This document shows positions 22,433 to 32,556 of a DNA stretch of 64,000 bases, piece by piece. The position numbers were made by a program, and so were the translations under genes. This DNA comes from Capsaspora owczarzaki ATCC 30864 (Eukaryota; Opisthokonta; Filasterea): the NCBI RefSeq assembly GCF_000151315.2, contig NW_011887306.1, forward strand, positions 189,357-253,356, in the 5' to 3' direction. Under the pieces are notes generated by a model. That model was not told the origin of the DNA, ran no database searches, and saw only the letters and a list, made by a program, of their open reading frames with translations. Numbering within the stretch: the first letter of the stretch is position 1; each line of letters starts with the position of its first letter.

Positions 22433-25400
22433 TTAGTTTGCGATAGACGCATAGTCGCCATTCTCGGTCTGCGTGGAAGGCACAACCACGACCGTCGCGT
22501 AAGTGGTTGGAGCAGACGCGCTCGACACACGAACAGAAGACGCATCGGGCAGCGACGGATCGGCGTACTCGATACCACTGCTACCCGTGGCTTTCACTGT
22601 GCTGTATGCAGGCACAGATGCCTCGGCATACAGCAGTTCCGACGAACCCGTAGGAGCCTGGGGCTTTGAATCAACCTGCTCGTACAAGCCATTGTCGCCG
22701 CTGTTTGTGAGCAAAGCGTTGTACGTGAGATTCACCACGCCGACGTGATCCACCGACTGGCGAGCCCGATCGGAACCAGGTGTTGGCTTGCGTCCTTGAC
22801 GGCGTCGAAGAACCACAAACAGCGCAGCCAACAACAACAAAACCAGCAGGCCGCCAATGGCACCGAGAATGATGGGGAGGGGCGATGGGTCATCGCTGGT
22901 ATTGTTCGGAGCGTTTGAGGCTGCAGAAGCAGCAGAGGTGTGCCAGGCGGACGACGCACTCGCAGCAGAAGCGATGGAGGCGAGTGTAACACATGAGCCG
23001 TTCAGCATGCCATAACCTTCATAGCACTGAGCACACGTTGTGGAGGAGGTGCAGATCAGACACTTGGCTCCGCAACACGCACCAGACCCAGCGTCATAGC
23101 AGGTGGCACAGGATGTATCACATGCTGCCGTACAAGGTATCAGTGAAATGAATGTCCCGGGAATTTGCAGTCACCTCAAACTCTCAAACTTACGGTACGG
23201 TTCGTCTGCGCTGCCGTATGTGCTGGGCGGAGCGACAGTGTTCTCACCAAAGCTAAAGTTGTTGGGGCTTAGAGACTCGTAATACAACGACAAATCGATG
23301 TCATTTGGTAAGCCCTGAAACAGTCCGGGCGGCAGAGTGGTAAAGGGATTGGTATCCAAACTCCTAAAAAAAAAAAACGAGTAACTTGACGTGAGAGAGG
23401 CGAATCAACCGAAAGGGCAATGCTGCGAGGTCTTGCGTACAAGATATTCAGCAAAGTTAGGCCTGAGAATGCAGCGGCGGGAATGCTGGTGAGCTGGTTG
23501 CGGGATAAAATCCTGACAGAGACAGTCACCAAAGCGTGAGCCATTTGTCTGTTGATTCTTCCTGTCTGTGAGTGCTTACAAGGAAAACAACGCAGTCAGG
23601 CCTGTGAATGCAGAGGCAGGAATGCTGGTGATCTGGTTGGCGCTTAGAGATCTATCGATAGTGCCGCCAGCAAGTGAGCCGTTTGTTGTGCGATTCGTCA
23701 TGTCTTGGATTACGTACAGGAAATTCAGTAAAGTTAGGTCCAACAATGCAGAGGTGGGAATGCTGGTGAGCTGGTTGCCTGCCAGACCCCTACAGAGAAA
23801 GTTGCCACCGAATGAGTCATTTCTCTGCGATTCTTCATTTCTTTGCTTTGCTTACAATTCCATCAGGGCAGGCAGGCCTGCGAATGCGTTTGCAGAAATG
23901 TCGGTAAACTGGTTGTTGGATAGCTGCCTACAGACAGAGTCGAAATTGACTAAAGTGTGCTTCTCCATGGCCATTTCTTTATCGCTTACAAACTTGTCAG
24001 AGCAGTCAGGCCTGTGAATGCCCAGGCGGAAATGCTGGTGGCCTGGTTGTTGGACAGAGACCTATAGAGGGAGTCTCAACCGAGTAAGTGAGCCGTTTCT
24101 GCGTGATTCTACATGACCTTGCTTGCTTACAAGTAAGTCAGCGCAGTCAGGCCTGCAAAGGAAGAGGCTGGAAAGCTGGTGAACTGATTGCCAGATACGT
24201 CCCTACAGCGAGAGTTCCAGTTCCAAACGGGAGGGTGTTGGTCTGTTTGTTGTCTGTGATTCTTTCCGTGTGTGTGCTTGCTTACAAGTATTTCAGCGCA
24301 GTCAGGCCTGTGACTGCATTTGCGGGAATGCTGGTGATGTTGTTGTTGGATAGAAACCTGCAGGTACAACTCGCAAACGAGTGAGCCATGTATGTGTGAT
24401 GCGTCATGGCGTTTGCTCGCGTACAAGGTATTCAACGCCGCTAAGCCTGTGAATGCGTCTGCCAACAGGCTGGTAATTTGATTGTTGGATAGGTCTCTAC
24501 GGATAGTTATCAACGAGTGAGTCGTTCGAGTGCAATTCTTCTTCTTATCGTTGCGTTGCTCACATGAACCCAAGGGCAGACTGGTTTGTGAACGCATTCG
24601 CGAGATTGCTGCCAAGGCGGTTGCCCGATAGCCCTCTATAAATGGAGTCACCAACGAGTGAGCCGTTGATACAAGATTCGTCCTGTCTTTGCTTGCTTAC
24701 AAGGACTTTAGCGCAGCAAGATCCGCGAATCCTGCCGCAGAAATGCTGGTGATCTGGTTGGATTGCAAATTTCTACAGACGGAGTCGCAAACGAGTGAGG
24801 CGTGTGTATGTGTGTGCTTCTTTGTGTCGTTGCTGGCTTACAAAGTTTGCAGCGCAGTCAGGCCTGTGAATGCGTCTGCGGGAATGCTTGCGAGCTGATT
24901 GCCGGATAGATTCCTACAAACGGAGTCGCAAACGAGTGAGGCGTGTGTATGTGTGTGCTTCTTTGTGTCGTTGCTGGCTTACAAGACTAGCAGCGCAGTC
25001 AAGCCTGCGAATACGTTTGCGGGAATGCCGGTGATGTTGTTGCCGGGTAGAAACCTACAGAGAATCATCACCGAATGAGAAATGTGTATGATTCTTCATG
25101 TCGTTGCTTGCTTACAGCATAGTCAACGCAGCCAGGCCTGCGAAAGCGTTTGCAGAAATGTCAGTGATCTGGTTGACGGTCAGATCCCTACAGGCAGAGT
25201 CGCAAAAGGGTGAGCCGTTTCTGTCTGGATTTTCAGGCCGTTGCTTGCTTACAGTTCAGTCAGCGCAGTCAAGTTTGCGAATGCAGAGGCGGGAATGCTG
25301 GTGATCTGGTTGATGGACAGCGACCTATCGCGGGCATGCCAATTATTAACAGGGGGGAAAAAAATGCTTGGCGCATCAATGCCGACTCAACTTGACAAAA

Positions 25401-25599
25401 ACACTCACAGGCTCGTTGTGGTGACTGGGATGCCGCTTGGAATGGTCGAGAGAGATTTGCTCATGCAAGCGACAATAGTTCCCGAGCAGTCGCACACGCC
25501 GCTGGTGCCACAGGCATCGACTGCTTGCGCCATCTGGCCGTGTTGTGTCACGCAGAACAGCAGGAGCAGCAGACCAAAGGCAAATCCTTTTGGTGGCAT
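22433..25599 (-). CDS. LRR receptor 1: 14 single-exon repeats, TM, tyrosine-rich tail
   Basis: Single-pass cell-surface receptor by layout; the ligand is unknown. The first coding exon (about 25405-25599) gives a signal peptide MPPKGFAFGLLLLLFCVTQ and an LRR N-cap ACGTSGVCDCSG with the tail SLSTIPSGIP. Fourteen exons between about 23441 and 25325 each encode one 24-residue repeat (e.g. DVSGNQFTSFPASSFAGLTA). The next exon (about 23193-23363) is an LRR C-cap with NPFTTLPPGLFQGLPN and APPSTYGSADEPY. The last exon starts CDTSCATCYDAGSGACCG, a Cys-rich module ending CAQCYEGYGM, then a short Ser/Ala stalk, the span ILGAIGGLLVLLLLAALFVV with RRR after it, and a tail with Tyr in NLTYNALL, GLYEQV, LLYAEA, IEYADP, TYATVV and DYASIAN. 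Start chosen to match the MxxxGF start of the other two copies. Confidence 0.8.
23441..25325 (-). repeat. Array of 14 LRR exons with homologous introns (receptor 1)
   Basis: Unit about 135-140 bp: one 72-nt exon encoding a 24-residue LRR plus a 60-70-nt intron. Exons begin about every 137 bp (donor ends near 23441, 23577, 23716, 23854, 23987, 24126, 24284, 24420, 24562, 24697, 24838, 24977, 25113 and 25248). The exon boundary splits the same Leu codon (phase 2). Introns share GTAAGCAAGCAA at the donor and CTCACTCGTTTGCGACTC upstream of the acceptor. Confidence 0.85.
24780..24984. repeat. Identical 64-nt intron copies in adjacent LRR introns
   Basis: Positions 24780-24843 and 24921-24984 are identical over 64 nt although the exon between them differs from its neighbours. 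This shows recent duplication or gene conversion of the repeat unit (offset 141 bp). Confidence 0.9.
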
Positions 25600-26667
25600 C
25601 TTTCGTGGGCCAATCAGAGACATTTGCAGTACAAAGTGAGACTCGCAGCAGCTCAACCATACTCGCCCGCACTCGCCCGCACTCGCCCCGCAGCAGCGAC
25701 ACAGTGCTGGAGTTGTGCGGAGAGCGATGACTCAGGCACAAGTGCTGGGTCGTTGTTTTTTTTGTTTTTGTGTTTTTTTTGTTCCTGCCCGCCTCGCCTC
25801 CTCTCCCACGCACGCTTCCTGACCACTTCCGCTGCCTTCATTGAAAACATGCGCCTTCACGAGAGCCATAGAAGGGGCGGGGGAAAATGAGAGAAACGAC
25901 GCATCAGCTCAACCGACGTTGTTTGTTGCTGGCAGATCTGTCGAGGTGTTGGTTTGTGATCATTTGTTTTTGTTTTTGTGTTTTTTGTTTGTTGTTTTTT
26001 GTTGTTGTTTTGTTGTGCTTTTTTGGTTGTTTTGGGTTTTTTGTCTCAAACCCAGTCTCAGGACCGGGTGCTCAAGTCGCCGTTCACTTCGTCTGCTTGA
26101 TTCAGTTGAACTGCTACGAGCAAGGCACGTCCGATAGTCAGTGCAGCGGGGTGGAGCGGGAGTAGAGGACACCGTACAGGTCGGTGAAAAGTAGTGCACG
26201 GACACAACCAGCATTTTGATCTCGTTGCTGGGTTCGTTCCCATGAATGCTTGCTTCTGTGTTGTAGCTCCATTCTTCCAAAAGAAAGCGAGAAAGTCGAC
26301 AGGGAAGCGAGGATTGCTTGCTAGAGTTTGATGTTGCGCGTCGGCTTACCATTGACAAAACAAGAATGACAAAAGCAAAAGGAAGGCGTGAATCAAAGAA
26401 AAACAAAAAAAAAAAAAAAAAAAGAGTGACTCCATGCACCGATCCAATGGCGATTGTCGGCCGATTCTGTGATTGGGTCGTCCTTGCCGGACTCTGCTTT
26501 CGACTCTGTGCGCGAGCATCATGGTTGAGCCTGCATGTGAAGCTTGCGCATCGCGTCACGTCGCGTCGCTACAACCCCGCGCCACGCCCGACAAGAATGG
26601 TCATTTTGCACTTTTGCTTGTATTGAGGTTTTGTTGAAAGCCACGAAGCATGATCTCGTCCAACTGT
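25600..26667. promoter_or_regulatory. Upstream region of LRR receptor 1
   Basis: No supported gene. It holds a GCACTCGCCC repeat (25668-25695), long GTTTT-type tracts (25755-25790 and 25965-26045), a block at about 26054-26165 resembling ones upstream of receptors 2 and 3 (shared TCTGCTTGA and a later ACGTCCGATAGTCAGTGCAG versus ACGCATCCGATGACCAGAGC), and a minus-strand donor-like GTAAGCCGACGCGCA near 26336-26350. A 5' untranslated exon is plausible. Confidence 0.45.
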
Positions 26668-28994
26668 TTACAACAGATCGATGTTAACGCACAGGGCAAA
26701 TTGCTGAGCTGCGTCAACCTCAGCTGGCCGTGTCCCGAGCATACGACCATCCGTCTGGCGCGGAAACGTCGGGTAAATGTTACTGGGCACCACAAAATAG
26801 AGCACCGCGGGACCCTCTTGTTGCGGCATGAGAGAGATTGCCTGCAGAAAGCCTTCCGATTTGACGGGGTGCGATCGGCTGACAGTCATCTGCAGAAAGA
26901 CATTCGGAGAAATAATGGCGTCAACAGCTGCCAAATTACGAGTGATCGGATTGTAGTAGCGGTCGGGTATGCTGAGATCAATCTCAGTCAACTGGCGGAA
27001 ATTGATGCAAGTGAGCCGCGGCAACCGCAACTCGTCACTGACGCCTGTTTCAAGATGACGTCTAGGGAATGTGCCACCTGTCTGAAGAAAATTGGACGCG
27101 TACTCCTCAAAAAGCTGCCCACGGAGCGATGCGTGCTCTGGGTTGTCCGCCGCAGCGCTGAGAAAGCGCCGAAGTCGATCTCTCTCCTCGGTCCGGAACT
27201 TTCGAAAAACTTGCTCGCTAACCCATTTGGAGGCAAACCTCAGGCGGTAACGCGAATAGGGTAGAATACGCCTGCCGCACTCATCAACAGGCCGGTTGGG
27301 ATCGAGGGGCAGCACGTCGATATAGAGCACACGATGCAAGATGCCTCACTTGCCAGGTTTTCGACGTCAGAGTTGATGACCTTTTGAAAGACGCATCCAG
27401 CAATGGCGTCCTGGATACGTTGACGACCGCCAAGCTTTGGATGCAGTACCTCACGCGCGATGCCACCCCAGCACAAAAACACACTTCTGGCAGACTGCAA
27501 GTACGCGCCGGCCTCCCGTGTAGCCATGGTTGTTGCAAACCGTTGCAAGTAAGCCTCGATCTCGAGTTCTGACCACACTGGCATGAACAGCACAAAACCG
27601 CCGTCCTTTTCAAGCTCCTTGTAAATTGGGCGAAACGGGTTTGTGACGAGCAGAACTTTAGCGGAGCCGTAGCGACGTGGGGGATTGGCATCTACAATGA
27701 GCCAGACTTGTCCGTTGCGGAGAGTGTCCTTAACACCATGGTGGCTGTAAGAAGCAGACCCATCGGCACGCAAAAGATAACGCCGCTCTTGGTACCTTCC
27801 CGTAGCAGCCGGCTCATAGACAAACGGCAACGAAACATTGTTTTCCCTGTTCTGCCGAAAGATGCGGTACAAAAAGTACGCCGAGAAGGCTGTCTTGCCG
27901 ATGCCAGGGTTGCCAGTGACAATCCAGTTCGTCCAAAGCGCGTTTGCAGCGTCGGTGATCACGTCGAAGAGTCCTTCGTAGCTCTCGCGAACCATGAGGA
28001 CGGAACCCAAATTAGGATCGCCCAGCCAGAACACGTTTGCAGGAAGAACTAGGAACAGTACGCTGACACTCTCGAGTTCGAGTCGCTGCTCGTTCACCTC
28101 GCCACGATGAAGCGCGCGCCAAAATCTGGCCAGCTCGTCGTCCTCATCCACTACCAACCGGGGGGTCACAATGTGAGCAAGCAGTGCTGCTCTCAGTCTC
28201 GAAACCTCCAAACAGAGAGAACAATACTCACACGGAAGCTCGCCTTGAAGTTGGATCGTAAGTTGGATCGTAAGCCGTCGATTTTCTTCTGCAAGTCGCC
28301 GATTTTCTTCTTGAAGAGCTACAAGTGCTTGATGATCTGTCATTCGGTTGACAACAAAGACGCGCAAACACATTGATAATGAGGCTCCATGTGCAAGACC
28401 AAGAACTGGACAAGGCTGACATACCTGGTCGAGCATTTGCCCTGGCAAGCAAAAGTTGAGTCGTGGGGCAATAGTTGCCAGCCAGCTCTGCGCTTGATTC
28501 GCATGCTGCTGCTCCTGTGCGACATTTTCTGCATCGCGTGCAGCCGTTGCAAGGTCCTCGTACTGTCGCACACGTTCGCGGCTTTCCGCCAGTGTTGTGT
28601 TCAATCGGGCAATCTCGGCCTGCAGCCTTTCTCGCCCGACCGCAACCGGCGGCAGTTGCTCCACTGGACTTCGCTCGGAGAACGGTCTGCAGCTGGTCGC
28701 CGAACAGAAATCTCTTGGCGGTCTTGGCGGTCTTGGCTGTGCGACATTCGACAAAAGAAGAAAGAAAAAACACAATACAGACTGTTCATGCCTTGCATTT
28801 TGAACAAACCACGCACTGTTGTCTCTCAGCATGGAACCCTTTCTCAGATAAAGACAACGCAGGAGAAGTGGGCGTTGCGTGACAAACAACGCATCAACAA
28901 AGCTGCCAAGTAGCATTCGAAAAAATCGATTCAAAAAGAAAAGCCGTGAAGCCAATTGAGCGTGTATTTCAGTTGAAAATGCTGAAGCGGGCAT
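26668..28994 (-). pseudogene. Crinkler/RHS-type NTPase-nuclease gene, apparently interrupted
   Basis: Member of the CR (Crinkler/RHS-type) class of eukaryotic effector proteins. The N-terminal part (about 28230-28680) is Gln/Glu/Arg-rich and coiled-coil-like (ERLQAEIARLNTTLAESRER; ALVALQEENRRLAEENRRL). The P-loop NTPase domain follows: Walker A VTGNPGIGKTAFSAYFLYR (about 27870-27925), Walker B-like VWLIVDANPP, then LFMPVWSELEIEAYLQRF and CWGGIAREVLHP, all in the order known for this family. A restriction-endonuclease-like C-terminal domain shows RGQLFEEYASNFLQTGGTF, a DAIIS segment and FLQMTVSRSHPVKSEGFLQ. The domains are carried by two reading frames, so there is about one break or an unrecognised splice. 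At least two short introns are likely in the N-terminal half, and the true start is uncertain. It lies between LRR receptors 1 and 2 on their strand. Confidence 0.7.
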
Positions 28995-29068
28995 CGAAAC
29001 AAACGGATATCAGAGCAAATTGTGCGAGAATGGCAGGGCAAAAGAGTTGCAGACTCGGGTGAATAATG

Positions 29069-31529
29069 CTAGTTTTCGATCAACGCGTAGTCGACGCTCC
29101 CGGTCTGCGTGGAAGGTAGGACAGCAATCGTCGCGTAGGCGGTTGCTGAGGACGGGGGCGGCGCACGAACAGACGAGGCATGGGGCAGCGACGGGTTGGC
29201 GTACTCGACAGTGGAGGCAGTTGCTTCAGCATACAGCAGTTCCGACGAATCAGCAAAAGCCTGGGGCGTCGAGCCAACATCCTCGTACAGGGCGTTCTTG
29301 CCAGGAGCAGACAACACTTCATAGGTTGGATTCAAAACGTTGGTCCCCGAGTCGATGCGATCAGCCGACTGGTAAGTCGGTTCGGAGCCGGATGGTGATT
29401 GGCGTAATTTGGTGGCCGTGCTGGTGGTTGCCAACGCGGTTGGCGAGCGACGACGTCGGAAGGCCACAAACAGCGCAGCCAACAAGAAGAGAGCTAGCAC
29501 GCCAATGACGACTCCAAGAATGATGGGCAAAGTGGACGCATCACTTGATTCCTTTGGAACATTGGACGCAGCAGATGCAGCCGATGTCTGCCATGCAAAA
29601 GATGAAGAAGAAGCACTGGCAGCTGACGTGGATGCATGCGAGGCAATTGAGGTTGATGATACACTAGCGAGGGAAGCAAACGAAGCCGAGTGCGCTGAGG
29701 CAGCGGAAGTTAGAGACGCAACCGAAGCAGAATGCGTGGACGCGACTGAAACAATGGAAGCGACGGAAGCGACGGAAGCGACGGAAGCGACGGAAGCAGA
29801 TGCGATGGACACAAGTGGAACGCATGATCCACTCAGCATGCCATAACCTTCATAGCACTGAGTGCACACAGTGGATGAAGTGCAGAACAGACAATTGCTC
29901 GGGCAGCACGAGCCGGACCCAGCGGCAAAGCAGGTGGCACAAGCTGTGTCACACTCTGTAGCATAACTTTCAGTGACATGACACTCAAACTTACGGTATG
30001 GTGCGGATACATCGCCGTATGTGCTGGGCGGGGCGACAGTGTTCCCTCCAAAGGTAAAGTTGTTGGGTTGCAGCGATTGGAGCCACGGGCTCGACAAATA
30101 CAACCCATTGGGCAAGCCCATAAACAGACCGGGCGGCAAGGTGGTGAAGGGATTGCCATCCAAAAACCTGAAAGCACCACAAAGTCGGAGACGAATCGAA
30201 TGCCCACAATAAGAGTGCTTGCTTACAAGTGAGTCAGCTCAGTCAGGCCTGTGAATGCGTCTGCGGGAATGCTGGTGATCTGGTTGCCATGCAGAAATCT
30301 ACCAATACAGCAGCGTCGCAAACGAGTGAGCAATTCGTTCGATTGTTCACGTCTTTGCTCACTTACAAATGTGTCAGCGCGGTGAGGCCTGCAAATAGGT
30401 TTGCAGAAACGCTGGTGATTTGGTTGTTCGAAAGTGCTCTGCGGATAGAATTGCAAACGAATGAGCTGCGTTGTGTGATTCTTCCTGTCGTTGCTTGCTT
30501 ACAAGTACATCAGCGAGGTGAGGCCTGCGAATGTGGTTGCGGAAATTTCGGTGAGCTGGTTGCCGTATAGAGTTCTACAAATGGAAACGTGCACGAACGA
30601 GTCAGAATTTTTTGCGTGTGTGAATCCTTCAGTATTTGCTCGCCTACAAGTCTGTCAGCTCAGTCAGGCCTGTGAATGTGTTTTCGGGAATATTGGTAAA
30701 CTGGTTGACGTATAGATGCCTTTTGATGGAGTCGTAAACGAGTTAGTTGTTGGTGCCTGATTCATCATTTTTCATGGCTTGCGTACAATTGCTTCAGCGC
30801 AGTCAGGCTGGTGAATGCGTTGTCTGGAATGCTGGTGATCTGGTTGCCGCCTAGGCTCCTTCAGAATGAGTCGCAAACGAGTGAGCGGTTTTTTGTGCAA
30901 TTCTTCTTGTCGTTGCTTGCGTACAAGAAATTGAGTGCAGTGAGGTCGTCGAAAGTGTTTGCTGGAATACTGGTGACCTGGCTGTTGAACAGAGATCTAC
31001 AAAAGGAGTTGAGACACTTGTATGTGAGATTCTGCCAATAGTTGCTTTCCTTACAGGTAAGTCAGCGCCGTCAGGCCTGTGAATGCGTTTCGGATATGCT
31101 GGTGAGCTGCTGGTTGCCGCTCAGATCCCTACAGACAGAGTCGTCATCAAGTGAGTCATTTGAGTGTGATTCTCCACGCCGTGGCTCACTTACATATGTG
31201 TCAGTGCGGTCAGGCCTGTGAATGCGTGCGCGGCAATGCTGGGAATGCTGTTGCCTCCCAGATTTCTGTCGGCCGGATATCAATCAGGAGGGCAATGCTT
31301 CAATTCATACTCACCTCAGCAACAACACTCACAGGCTCGTCGTGTCGACTGGGATGCCGCTCGGAATGGTTGTGAGAGATCGGCCAGTGCAATCGACAGT
31401 AGTAGGGTTCGAGCAGTCGCACACACTGCAAGCCTCGTCTGCTTGCGCCATCTGGCAGTGATGTGTCACGCAGAACAGCAGCAGCAGCAGCAGCAGCAGC
31501 TGACAAACGGTAAACCCGCTTGATGTCAT
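29069..31529 (-). CDS. LRR receptor 2: 8 single-exon repeats, long stalk, tyrosine-rich tail
   Basis: Paralog of receptor 1. The first coding exon (about 31330-31529) reads MTSSGFTVCQLLLLLLLLF, then N-cap ACSVCDCSNPTTVDCTGRSL and TIPSGIPVDTTSL. Eight one-repeat exons lie between about 30230 and 31265. The C-cap exon has NPFTTLPPGLFMGLPNGL and APPSTYGDVSAPY. The Cys-rich module CDTACATCFAAGSGSCC ends CTQCYEGYGML. The stalk is long, about 110 residues of Ala/Ser/Val repeats (SVASVASVASVAS). The span is near LPIILGVVIGVLALFLLAAL with RRRR after it. Tail tyrosines: NPTYEVL, ALYEDV, LLYAEA, VEYANP, AYATIAV and DYALIEN. A possible 39-nt intron between the C-cap and the Cys module leaves the frame open either way. 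Confidence 0.8.
29756..29799. repeat. GCGACGGAA 9-bp minisatellite in the receptor 2 stalk
   Basis: About five near-perfect 9-bp units. On the coding strand they encode the SVA/VAS repeats of the extracellular stalk. Such a tract is expected to vary in copy number and so change stalk length. Confidence 0.85.
30226..31265 (-). repeat. Array of 8 LRR exons (receptor 2)
   Basis: Same unit as in receptor 1: 72-nt phase-2 exons and short homologous introns, donor ends near 30226, 30367, 30501, 30648, 30785, 30924, 31055 and 31192. Repeat sequence of the type NQITSIPADAFTGLTELTHL. Confidence 0.8.
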
Positions 31530-32556
31530 CTGTAAGGGACATTGAAAGAGTCAGCTCGTCACGACAGACAAAGTCGAGCCTTGTATGAGTTTTTGGTATT
31601 TGTTGGGCAGAGATGAAGCGCGTCGGCCGCTACTCACTCTCCCCTCCCAAGTGCGCGCTTCTTGATCGTATTCACTGTTTTTTCGTTGCCAGATTGCGCC
31701 CCCGAAGAGGGACAGAGCGGCGGAGAGAGGACGACCGCATTCGGATGGATTGGTTTGTTGTTGTTGCTGTTTTTGTTGGGGTGTTTTTGGTGTGTTTTGT
31801 TTGTTGTTTTGTACGTTGGGTTCCATGCGAATCCCGCTGCTCCTTCAGGCCCGTCACTTCCACTGCTCGACTCGATTCACTTGCTGCAACAGAAGGGGGA
31901 GCCCATCTGAGGATCAGAGCGGCTGGGTGAGGAGGAATCAGAAAGAGCCAGACGTGCATGCAGAACACGTCATTGTATTGTTTTGTTTTGTTGCTTTGTT
32001 GACAACACACCCCGTGTGTGCGCCTTTGCGCCGTAGCTCCACTCTTTCAAAAGCACCCAGATCATCGAAAGAGAAGAGTAGGTCGCTCATTCGTGGGGTT
32101 GGCGATGCGCAGTGGCTTACATTTGCTGAACCACAAAGAGGTGCGAAAAGCCTAAACCAAAAGTAGAATGAACAAACAAAAGGCGCAACCAAAAGTAGAA
32201 TGACCGGCCACCCATCGCGATCTATTCGCCATTGTGTTGATGATGCATTCGCTCATCCCTTCTTGGCCTGCTTCTCGACTCTGTGTGCGCCCGAGTCATC
32301 ACAGTTTGGCCCCATGTGAAAGAAACGACGCATTCCTTCAAGCCCAACAGGGATGGCCAAACAGACGACTCATCCAAAAACAATACACAAAACAATGTCG
32401 TGACGTCACGATCCTATTTCGAGTGCTATTGTATTTCCGTTGAAAATGCTGAAACGGGTATCGAAGCAAACGGATATCAGAGCGAAACGCGCGAGAATGG
32501 CAGGGCAGAAAGAGCTGCATGACAAGGACAGGAAATTCAAACTCGGGCGAACCATG
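31530..32556. promoter_or_regulatory. Upstream region of receptor 2 and 3' flank of receptor 3
   Basis: No supported gene. About 31845-31930 resembles the upstream blocks of the other receptors. Near 32107-32130 the minus strand reads GCAAAT followed by GTAAGCCACTGCGCATCG, a splice-donor-like sequence shared with receptor 1 and with 13412-13445. The 3' flank at about 32440-32556 is closely similar to the 3' flank of receptor 2 (28975-29068): both contain CAAACGGATATCAGAGC and GAGAATGGCAGGGCA. Confidence 0.5.

Noticed and set aside
28975-32556. The two similar segments at 28975-29068 and 32440-32556 as terminal repeats of a mobile element
   Set aside because: Each lies directly after the stop codon of an LRR receptor paralog in the same orientation, so they are duplicated 3' flanks. 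No integrase, transposase or reverse transcriptase lies between them.
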